Shown one piece after another: positions 12,423-24,400 of a stretch of DNA of 64,000 bases. This stretch comes from Macrobrachium rosenbergii. Lineage: Eukaryota > Arthropoda > Malacostraca > Decapoda > Palaemonidae. Under the pieces are notes generated by a model. That model ran no database searches and had not been told where the DNA came from. It saw only the letters and a program-made list of their open reading frames with translations. The number at the start of each line of letters is the position of its first letter. The stretch's first letter is position 1. The translations under genes and the position numbers were made by a program. The stretch spans positions 70,247,220 through 70,311,219 of the forward strand of contig NC_089788.1 in the NCBI RefSeq assembly GCF_040412425.1. Direction: 5' to 3'.

Positions 12423-15400
12423 CACTCATACGCATGCTGCACACAGACATTTATTAACTTGTATTGAAGGGCATGTTACCTTGTTTGGAAATAAGATGTG
12501 GTATTTTAAAGTGATTTTCGGTAAGGCTCATTTTGATATACGTCTTGAAATTTAGGGCGGTGTTCCTTCCCTTCGGGATCGCATCTTCAGAATAAGCAAG
12601 CTAACAGTTTGCAGATGTGAGGCAGGGTAATGGCACTATTGGCTAGGCCTAAGTGGGCTGTTTTGCCTTCGCCGTAAGGTTGGAGGAAGATGCTGGGAAG
12701 AGAGACTTGGAGATATCTCATTTTCGTTCCGCGGTACTTTATTTACGGAAGCGATTACACGGGACGTTGTGTTGCCCTCCTCTGTAAGTAATCTTCCGAA
12801 GGCCTGACGGCCGTCTCGACCTACTGATCTTCAACGTCTTTTGCACTAAATGAGCCGTACTAAGTACCACCACGGTTAATAAGTAGGTACGGCACATGTA
12901 TAATTAGTTTATGCATAACGTCGGAAAAGTGCGTTTGCGTAGTGTATGGCTTTGTGTCAGATTTGATTATTAGACGTGGCAGTTAAAAAACATGTCCTGG
13001 GATATCTTAAAACGTTGGCGAATATAGTGTAGCATATAGGATGGCCACATTGTAGTGCTGATGGTAGAAGATGCGTGGTATTCAGTGTTTCATTATAATG
13101 TAAGTTTTGTGTACAAGTTTAGTATCCCAGTGAAAGCCCCTTCCCCATATTTTCCTGACAGTACATCATTGACTTGCCCCGTACGTACATGTGCGTGGGA
13201 CCATATAGTTGGTTTAAGGTGTCATTGTGCCCTTTTTTCCACCCTACCTCGATCCCTCCAATACGTTTTTCCATGAGGGCGCGTGTGGTTCAGGCTAATG
13301 CTATAGGTTACGCCGGAAGTTTACTTTTAGGAAGGCCACGAGGCGACTTGAAGGGCAGGAAAGGAAAGGGAGGGTGAAAGAAATTGTGGAAGGGGGTTGG
13401 GGGCGGGTGGTGTGAGATAAGCACCCACATGGGAAGGAAAGAAAGAACAGGATGTCGGGGTTGTGTTCATATTGGAAAGGTGGGTTGTGGGCCTAAGATA
13501 ATATACTCTGCATACGTCAAGAGTGAAAAGTCTGTGTACTCTGTACATAAACATACTACTGTATATGCTGCGTAAAACTACACACGTACCCACACACGCG
13601 CACACACACACACACGCACTACTTAATCTCTAGCTAGGTGCGTAGGTGAGGGGAATTGCGTTGTTTACAGTATATCTGTTTTAGTACATGTTAGCTGGCG
13701 GCTTTGGGATCGGAATTATGGATATTATTATTAATGCTTACAGTGGTTTTAATTTTACTTTAATGTCCCTTTGCCATAACTTGCGTAGTGTTCCTTTCTC
13801 GAGTTTATATATGCATATATTTGGTTTTTGGGGGTATTTACTTTGATTCTTCTAAGATTTTTTTTTTCATGTGGGCATTCTGCCGTGTGAAAATCTGTTT
13901 GGCAAGTTGTTGTTTCTATTTTAAGCGACAACAGTGGAAATGTATTTTATGTAATTTCTAGAACGACGTAGAAGAAAGAAAGAAGCATTTTCCAGTAAAT
14001 ATGACCAATGATTGGCACTGTGTGCTACAGGAACTTCAGTAAGTAGTCAGTTTTTGACACTGCAATGCATTGGTGTTTAGAAGTGACTCGAATATCGCAA
14101 ATTCTAACGAGAAGCTAGTCTTCATTACTATTTCTTCGTCGCCTGACAATTCACACCTGTAAAGGTATTATAAAAATAAGAAGCAGGGCGACGGATGACG
14201 ACGAGCCGGTATAGCAGCAGCAGCATTAGACAAACCACGAGAAGAAGGGGGGAAGGAAGGAAGGAGGAGCCATCGTCGTCGCAGGGGGTTGATGTTGATG
14301 TCGTGGGGGGGAGGAGGAGGAGGAGAAGGTGATTGTGGTTGTGGTGGTTGGTGTCTATTTTTGGGGCCCCATTCACTTAGGCATGGTAACCAAGGAATGG
14401 TATAGAAAGGGAGGGGCTGATGGAAAGGAGGAGGAGGAGGAGGAGGAGAAGGCTGGGTGGGAGGAGTGGAGTTGGCATCAGGAAGTCTGTGCAAGTTTTC
14501 TGATTCTAGATCGTTTTCAGTTGTTTTGTTAATTATCCTAATCTCCGTTTTACTTGAAGACGTATTTTAACTGTTCATATGTATTAATTGTCTGGTTATA
14601 TTTCATTTTTCTCCCGATTTGTTACTTTCAACATCGTCTACAGTGAACAGTCAAGCGTGTCCTTGAGTACGCTTATCTTGTGCTATAAAAGATGCTTTAT
14701 TATTTTCTGTTTTACGGGACAAAGTAAAAGACTAGACGATTCCGTAGTTTCGGTGCTGAATACACGTTACACATAACGGTAAGCATTATTGATAGGCGTA
14801 AGGAAAAATTGGTGTTCTGATTTTGTATAGTGATAAGAACACTATCCTTTTTGGCCGTTCACCGTAATGACAGTGCTAATACATTTTATTTTTTCGCTTC
14901 TGCTATTCAGCATAATTGAGTGTTTTTTGCAGCCCCTTGACAACGAAGGAATAGTTAGACTTTACATGATTTACATGATTTTCAGTAGAATTCAATGGTA
15001 ACTGGAAAGTCAGATTCACACAGAGGGATTTGAAAACACCAACAGCTGTTCCAATGAGAGAGAGAAAGAGAGAGAGAGAGGCTGGAATGGCGTTGGGATA
15101 GGGGAGGAGGAAGTTCCTGTTATAATTACAGCTGTTCGTTTCCTTTTCTCTGTCTGTTCCGATGGGTGATTATGCACGGGCCTTCTTTCCTCGTCTTCCA
15201 TATGTATCACAAGTAACACTTTTGTACTAGATGGAGAACTTTGTGGGTGGTCATTTCAGTTTCTTGTCTGCATTATGTAATTGCGCGTATAGCTCCGTTG
15301 TCACCTCATTTATTAGTAGAGGAAATGCGAATCGATGTATGCGTATTCTTCCAGATAAATTGCCGCTAAGGGCCTGTTTGAATCGCCTATATGCAAGTTA

Positions 15401-18400
15401 TTATTTTATAAACTAGTAGAGTTGTTCTTAATATTCAGACGACATGAAAGTGTCATATTTCTTCTATTATATTTTCCCGATTAAGCAGACGATTTTATGG
15501 GCGAATTTTATATCCGTCAGGTCTAAGTTTTGTACATCATACCGATGAAGTTGGTGATGTATGGTCACGGGAAATCGGTGTATGCGCTGGTTTGCTTATT
15601 GCGGTTAGAAGCTGCCACGATTAAGTCTGATGGACAAAGCGTGGTGTGTGATAGGAGGACAATGGTATATCCAATGGAAAAGTCAACAGCTAGATAGATA
15701 TCCCACAGGAAAGCGTGGGTTAACCATTTGTTGGTTTTACCCGAGCCACAGGAGGGAAATAGCATGTTATTTAAGGTCATTAAGTATTTCATTTCCTTTT
15801 GCATTGTTCGCTGGCTTGCGCCCATGGCTTCTGCTGCCTGCCTGCCTAATCTTTAAAGTTTATCCGTATGTCTTTATTTTTATGGATAAATATAGCGTGT
15901 GTTTTGAACCAAATGGCAGGCTTCACGTAACTTCATAAGCACGTGGCTGTATTCTTTAGGACCTTTGTGTTTGCAGTTCGTTTATTCTTTTCTTATTCTT
16001 TTGTGTTGTTCTCAACAGTTTTAGTTGATTTGTGATTTATATATCGACCAGAAAATAACGCTGCAACGGTTGTGATTTTCTAGAGTAATGTTTTTTCTAA
16101 ATTATTGTAATATTTAAACTAGAACGGTGTTTTTTATATACTTCGTCGTATTCCAACATTGTGTTAACCTAACGTGCAAAGGAAATGGTGAAGACTTAAT
16201 AAGTAGACACACAAAAGTATTTTATTAATTATTGCGGTCTAAGTTGCGTGTGTACGATATTCACGTGACAGTAATTACTTAATTTTATTCTTATTCTTAT
16301 GTAATATACTTTCACGTCTTGTATGTTTGCAGAGGATTGGAAAGGAAGTAATTCAGTATTGAAATGTCCAAAACTGTATTTAGTGTTTTTTTTTATTACT
16401 TGTTGTGTGTTGATAATTTGAGATTGAGCGCTGCTAAAATTGTGTCATATTTTCCATATTAGTTGGAAAGGTAAGTAACCCCTGCGTGTAGAGGAGGGAA
16501 GGGGTTTTTCGGGCTCTTTTGTACGGCGTTTGTTCCGAGCGGATGTGACTTATAGAGGGTTTGTGGCAGATATCGAGGTAGAAGGGGTGGGGTGGGGTGG
16601 GGTGTGGGGTTGAATGCTATGGGCACGTGTTTACTATACCATTTGGTCTCCATATTCTCCAAGCCTTCGTCTCTACTCTACGAGAAGAACTTCAAGATGT
16701 TCATTCATTGGAGATTCAGGAACTGACGGAGTTTTATGACAAGAATTCGCAGCAGCGTTGTTGCCGAAAATGCGAGATATTCGAGGGGATCAGTTCCCGT
16801 TTCCTCTTGCCCATGTTGTCGAAGAATTCCACGGAGAGCGCGGTAATTTTAGTTGTGGTGATGGTCGGACGACAGCTGCACAGCTGTTGGTAGCAGCAGC
16901 TGGAAGGGGTTACGGGTGCAGGGTCATGGCCCACGAAGTTGTACAAAAACATGCAAATATTCCCTCCGCCTTCATCTACCGATGGTCGTCAGCCCCGTAT
17001 TTTATATTCCCCTAACCGTGTCCACGAATATATGTAACATATTCGGCATTATGTTTTTTTTCATTTTCCTTGTATTAGGAGATTTCATCCTTGATAATAT
17101 TGTCTAATTTGTTTTCTGCTTTTGAGTACAATCTTTCCTGAATATGGCCACCATATTGTATTATGCTAATGATGCTTCTGTGTCCCATGACCATGTACGT
17201 TTTTCTTAGCATTTATTAATTTTCGTTCATGGGTAATTTTCACCAAAACATTTACCTTAATTAGTTTCATATTACCATACGATTTTTATTGAGCACGGCC
17301 TAGTTTTATTTTCTTTAAACCTTTGAAATTCGTATTGAGATACATAGCATACCAGTATTTGAAGTTTATCCATTAAGTGACATAATATTGTTAAGCTTAT
17401 TATTTCTTTTCTCGTTTGCAAATGGGTTTCATTTACATACAAATTATTAATAATTTAGCATTTATAGTAAATATATCAAGCTTCTATGTGTAATTGAAGA
17501 TGTTAAAATAATTTGTGCAATGTTTGGAGAATTTCAAACTTCCCATCATTTTTTTTTTTTTTTTTTTGTAAGGGTTGATTTGATTATTTCGAAGGTGGCT
17601 TAGTTTACGTGAGTATAGTGGAGGCTGTATTATAAAATTTAATGTTACCGCTTAAAAATGTTTGTTCAAGGTTTGAGGACTGCTCTGATGTAAGCACATT
17701 TTTTCGTTTTTTCACTGAAGTTTAGTTGTTGAAGTTGATAGTAGTTGAGCATTTAAGAGACAACAGAATATTTTCATCTTCATTTACCTCATAGTATTTT
17801 ATTATAGCTATATCCTAAACAACTATTTTAAGGTTTTAAGTAAATGATCCTCAGAATAAATCTAAAGTAGTGAATACAGTTATGGGTTGTGAGTGTGGAG
17901 GTGAGAGTTGTAGACATTAACAAGGTTAAAATGGAAAAGGCTCCCGGATTTATGGGTTTTTGAAAGAGATACTGTGTTCTAGGATTTTGAGAAAGTATGA
18001 GGTAACAAGTATTGATATGGAAAGAGCAAGGGGATTTTATGCAAGGAATATGGTGTGTGGGTCAGTTTGAAAATGAAAAGGCAGTGTAGAATATATAGAT
18101 AGTGTTTATGGAAGGTGTTGAGAATATCTGGTTAGAAGATTAGTTATTGAGGGTTATGAATGGTTTTAATGAAGTATGTTAAAAGATGTAGACAGAGGAG
18201 TTACTTGTTAGGTGGGTACGAGTCAAGCTTTGCCATTTCTGTATGGCTGTTCAGTACCCTTATGAATCAAGCAAGGTGAGAGAAGTCACAGAATGGACAG
18301 TAGAAGCAGGTGATGGAACGTGGAATGGTTGATGTGTTCAGTTGGTAACAGTACTGATAGCTGATAGTCAAGATGAGAAAGTTATGAGTAAATATCAATA

Positions 18401-21400
18401 GTCAAGCTGAGAAAGTAATGAGTAAATGTAAGATTGAGCCATAGAGGGTGGTGACGAATAAAATGATGATATGCAAAGAGGATACACTCACTGAGAGAGG
18501 TTACTGGGTTTTCAAAAATTGAATAATGTATGGAAGCCAAGGTTTGCATGTGTGAAGGGGAATTGTTGAGCTAATTCTCTTTCAGGAAGTGAAATGTGGA
18601 TTTTTAATGTGAATAAAGAAAAAGGTTGAAGGTTGTTGAGATAAGCCGGTTGAATAGTATACTTTAAAGTATATGAGGCATAAGAAGAGTGAAAAAAGTG
18701 AGAAATGAGGAGATAATGTGTAAGGGGTGAAAATGTTAGAAAAGGTTAAATGATGGATCACAGGTGTTTTGAGATGGTTTGGCTGTAGCAGATGAGGATG
18801 ACAGATTGTTGGAAAAGTGTAATTTGTAAGTGTTAGGAAGTAAGACCTAGAATTCGTTTGATAGATGGATTACATATGAAGGGAGGCTCAAACATCTAGG
18901 AGGAATGTATGATAGATAGAGGTGGATGACACAGTGGTAAGCTGTGTGTGTGTGTGAAGTGGTTCATGATTCAGTAGTTGAAGTTGATTGTAGCACTGAT
19001 TGTAGTGTTGGTGTTACCTCCAGCATTAAGTCAGTTTTCTTAACAGCAGGCAGCTCCATTGAAAAAATCAGCACAGTCGCCTGTGTCAGTCATACTTTAG
19101 CTACTGAAGAGAGATTAATTACATTTGTATCTTATTCTTTCTTACAGGGAAAAAAATTGCAGTACACAAGAAACAGGTGATAGTGAAAGTGAAGAGGATA
19201 AAAAAGAAAAGGCTAAAACTTCCTCTGATTCCTTACCTCCTCCAGAGCAGCAAGATTATGGTAAAGGTGAGGCAGACGGAGGTGGGACGTCAGGAATAGA
19301 TTGTCTAGAAAGTGAGCCCATGGATGTGGAAGAATTAAATGAGCCAAGTGACAGTGTAAATCCTGATCCTGTCCATAGCGAAAGTGCAGAAGAGAGAAGA
19401 GCAAGGGCATATCTGTTTGCAAGCATAGAGGAAAACAGCTCCAGTAATGAGGTAGAAGCAATAACCAGTACCTCAACATCTCTCTCCACAAAGTCTTCAT
19501 CCCCTTCATTCCCCCAGCAGTCAACCTTAAGTCAACATGAAGTAAATGTGCAATCCACTGTACCAGCCATACCCCCAAACACACTCCCAAGTCCTGTGGA
19601 TGGTGTCCAGTCTCAGAGTAACTCCCTTACTGTGTCAGGTACAGAGGGTCATCTTCACGTCCATCTTGATAACAACCCTGCATTCAACACATTCAATTAT
19701 TGGCGCACACCTATAATGCCCATTGAATTACCCATCCCTCAAATAGAAGTGGATATTGATATCATGGGACAAACTACCAATGTATGTGTCAAAGCAAAAG
19801 TTCAAGAGAATAATGGAACTTACCAGTCCCAAGTGAATCTTACCATGGCTACTGATACTGAAAATCCTAACATAACCCTTGCCTCCTCTTCCTCCTCACC
19901 ACCATCCTCAAATACCACAACGACCACCACTACCCCACAACAAGAAAAGCAGCCAAGGTTGGACAAGGAGCCTGGTGCTACAGTTGAGGTGGGTTCCTTG
20001 TGTAATATAGCATCCGTAATTGCTAGAAGAGCGAGACATTCCTCTCTTTTTTTCCATTTGAGTTTTGCTTTATGAAATTAGCTTTTGTTACTATAATGTT
20101 TAAAATTATTTGCCGAATTTTTCTCGGTGACACACTTTTCTATTTTCAAATTTCATTGTGAGCATGTACACTGACTAATATTTTCAAGTATATTCTATTT
20201 CTTTATGCTTTTGATTGCCGAAATTTTCTTAAAGGTATGTAATGGCTTATTTCTGAATGTAACTAGCAGTCACACAAGAATGTTTAGTTTCTCAATTGTA
20301 AGCATCTCTAGTATGGTATTAATTAGAAGTCATGTCTGCAGGACAGTTTTCTAACAGTTTGTTACATATATAATAACTTATAACAACATTGGCAATGCAT
20401 TAATACTTTAATTACCATGAACCATGAACTGCGACTGGAAAAAATAATGTACTGTAGGGTGCTGTTTCATTCATATTTTGTGCACAGCAATACTTTTGCC
20501 ATTTATTTCCCTTACATTTTCACTATTATTAACCAATGTTAAGATGGGTTGAAACCATCTGCTGGTCCATTTTTCACATGATGCCCAGTTACATAAACAA
20601 TCATAATGTGATCTTCCCTCCATATGTTGAGTACTGTATTTGTAAATAAACTTTGTGCATACATTGTATAAACCCTTTCTATGTCTAGTGCGTGTGATGG
20701 TCTTTGTTAAAATTAAAGTTAGTTTGGAAACTTATTCATGGTCACTTGTTGAGAACACTGGTTAGTAAGTTTGGTGATATACACTTTGCATATGACTACA
20801 TGAATGCTATTATAGCTATAGTTATTTGATATACTGTACATTGTACTTGCTTTTTACCAGTTTATAAGTTTTATTACTGTACATTTGAAAGTGGATGGAT
20901 TGTATATCTAATCCAGAGACAATGCTAAACTAATTTATATTTTACAGGCTGATTTAGAGGCATTAGCAGCTTCTTTAGAAGGAGTAACAACATCTGAAAG
21001 TACTGCGGATGATGAATGTACTGGTGATGTGAAGTCAATTAACCAGGAGTCTGAGGTAACTAGAAACTGCTTTATAATAGAGATTTTAACACAGCATTTT
21101 TCAGTTTTATGGTACTTCCACAGTTAGTGTCCAGATCATTGCTTATCTAAGTTTATTTTCTCAAGTACTCTAGTTTGCCAGTATATTGCAAAGTTTTCTG
21201 AACTTGAATCTTTGTATTAATCAGAATTTTTTTATTCATTGTGTTCAGTCATACAATGCAAGTAAATTTGAATATTAATTATTGTGTGTGATGTATGACA
21301 TTAATGCATCTATATATATATTTGAGGCTTCCTTTATTAATTATTGTGTGTGCGCTGATGTATGACATTAAAGCATCAATATATATTCAATTTGCATATT

Positions 21401-24400
21401 ATTTACAGTAATGAGGCATGTTTAAGATGCTCAGCTCACTTTGTTATTCATATTTCCAAAACAGAGTGCAGATGTTGTCAGAGTAACAGGACCCCAACAA
21501 CAAGCTACTTATGCCCAAGTTTGTGCTGCATCCGTTACATCTGTTCAACATAAGAATGATCCTCAACCCTCAATCCTTGCCTCACGTCTCACTCAGGCCC
21601 GTGTTAGTATGTCCGGTGGAACTGTAACTGAACTTAAAAAACGTGAAATGGATGTAGTGTCCCCAAGTGATTGTTCTGTAAATATGCCAAACTCAGGGCA
21701 AAGTTTACCTCCTCAGCCTCCTCTGTTATATCAGAGGATAAGTGATCCATTTGCTGGGATAATGGACTCGCCTGATGTAATGTTGCCAGGAACATCAGAA
21801 CAGATGTCTTCTGCTATAACTGACCATTCTACAGGGTCCTCGGAATTTAGTCTGAATCAAGACATTGTACCTAAAGTGAGTATTGAATATTTTCTTGTTT
21901 TGACTTGAAATTTGAGTCTGACCATAAATAGAAATTCGAAATATATTTGATATATGAACACTTGTTTTTTCCAGACTCAAACTAGAGTAAATCCTAAATT
22001 ATTAATATAAATCCAAGATTTTATACAGTATTTATCTGAACACCTTTTTTTCTTCTTTTTTTTTCAGACTTTGTTGGAACATTACATAAGCATGACAGAC
22101 CCAATGAGAGCTGAAACTGTTGATAATGAGCTTACAAGACATTGTGCCTATTCGTTACCAGCTGTGGCATTAACTTTGGGTAGAGAAAATTGGCCAGTTT
22201 TAAAAGATACATATGAAACATTGGCCGGAGACATGCATGTAAGTGATTATGGTGGTGATACACTTATGTCCTTTATAGCATCTGCTTTAAAGAGAAATTG
22301 GTCATTATATAATTAAGGTTCTCATAATTTATGTTATTCTCCATCTTTGAAGTATAAAATTTTCAATTCATAATGTAATGGAAAAATCAGTACACTTTTA
22401 ATGAAGATAGAGGTAGTGAAATGAAGAGGCAGCAGGCTGTAGGCCTTTGGCTGGACTAAATAGAAATAACTGGTTTGAAAAAAAAATCCAAAATGATACA
22501 CATTTGATAAATATTAGAACATTTTAGTTTTTATATATATTGTAAATATTTAACAAACAAAAACTATATAGCTTGAAGAGCGTAAAGTAAATTTTTCAGT
22601 ATTTACTGTTTCAAGATATATTAAATATTGATAAACGTAATAGGAATAACTGCATTCATTTTAAACTTATGAATTTTGTATGTGGAGGTACATTATATAT
22701 ATAAAAAAAAGTTGTATATGAAATGCTGTTTGGTTTAGGCGAGTCAGTTTGGATGTGTAGAGGAGTTATATAATGTAGATATAGATTTTTTTTTATATAT
22801 ATATACCGTAATCCACCATCAAATGTACGGTTACTGTATCAGTTTTTCTGTGTGACTTTGAACTTTATGCCATTACTTTTAGCTTGCCAGCAAGTCAAGT
22901 GAATAACTGCTAGAGGATTGACAGTGGTAATGATAATAATTTCCCTAATATCTTCCTTTTCAGTGGAAAGTTAGACGAACTTTGGCATTTAGCATACATG
23001 AGTTGGCTGTTATATTAGGAGAAGAAATTTCGCAAAGTGACCTTGTGCCAGTTTTCAATGGTTTTATCAAAGATTTGGATGAAGTGCGGATTGGTGTTCT
23101 GAAACATTTGGCACATTTTCTTCGACTTTTGAAACCTAGGAATCGCAGAGAGTACCTGCCGCGCATGGACGAGTTTCTGCGCACCGACAACGAAAATAAC
23201 TGGCGATTTAGATTAGAATTGGCAATTCAGCTGTCTGATATCATAGACTTGTTCTCAGCTGAGGATTGCCTGCTTTACTTGGTGCCTATAGCTTTAATAC
23301 TTATGGCTGATAAAGTTGTACACATCAGACGAACGTGTTACAATGTTGTAAGTACTTCAAATTGTTCTTTTGTATTTTTTGTAGCTTTCAGGTAATCGAG
23401 ATGCCTTCTGCTTTTTTCCTGTCCATGTTTCTTTGCTGCCTCAGGAGATTGATACAACTGATAAAATTTTGTTATTAAATGGTTTTAAATTAATGTAGGC
23501 TGAAATGACATGTAATAAAGGAAATTTTTCCACTTCATCTTTTCTCAGAAGGGTTTTTGCCTGTAATGTTCATAAGATTATAAATTGAACAAGTGAGGGG
23601 AAATACTTCATGTACTAGACATTTTGTTACAGAAAGTAATTTGAAGCATTTAAGTTGATAATGGATATTGTATGCAGGTGTGTCAACTTGTCCGACAACT
23701 TGGCTGTGAAGGGGACCCAGATGACATTGTGGATCTAAGTCAGCAGTTAAGGGAGACATTTGCACAGTCGACCACATGGTCAAGAAGGCAGTCCTATGCA
23801 TTTTTAAGTGGTCAGCTGGTTGCAGAAAGGTCTCTACCAGTATCAGACTGGTGTCGACTGTTCTTGCCAGATATGCTTATGTTAGCAAATGATAAAGTAC
23901 CAAATGTTCGTATTGCTGTTGCAAAAATGTTGGCAACTCATATTAATTGCCTTGGTAAGTATCCCTATTTTGTTATCATTATTATTGTTATTTGTAATAT
24001 AGGAGTGTTGAAGGATTATGCATTTCAGAGACCTTTCATACCTGTCAGGGTAGTAGCTTATCTGTTGAAGTTGATTCTCGGTCAAGAGTGTAGCAATTTT
24101 ACTTTTGCAAGAGACAAAAGACCCTTCGTATGTAGATTTTTAAAGTATATTTGCATACATTTCAAAACTACTTGAGGGTCTTTTTGCCTCAAGGCAAATA
24201 GCCTTAGCCTGAACATATTTTGTATACCAGTATATTTTATAAAAAAAATTATACATTAAAAGAAAAAAAAACAGTACAGTAGTGAAGCCACACACAGTAG
24301 GTTAAAAGTTTTCCAAGAGCTTTCAACTTGCTACATGGAATGCATCGTTGAAAGCTTTCAACAACAAAAACAAAAATAGAGCAAAGATGGAGTAAAGTAC

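Larger units (their letters stand above)
11837..19147 (+). other. PPP4R1 intron (7.3 kb)
   Basis: It is bounded by GTGAGT and TTTCTTACAG. It contains a long (AT)n array (12342-12420), purine-rich tracts near 14.2-14.5 kb, a G-run cluster at 16584-16609, two overlapping unassigned open frames at 16.6-17.0 kb, and a decayed LINE at 17.9-18.9 kb. I see nothing coding between 12.5 and 16.4 kb. Confidence 0.85.

Noticed and set aside
12100..12555. Tyr-Ile repeat open frames
   Set aside because: They are produced by the (TA)n array on both strands.
19213..19590. Long - strand open frame of 125 codons
   Set aside because: It is the complement of the PPP4R1 linker exon, whose + strand frame has family motifs and correct splice phases.
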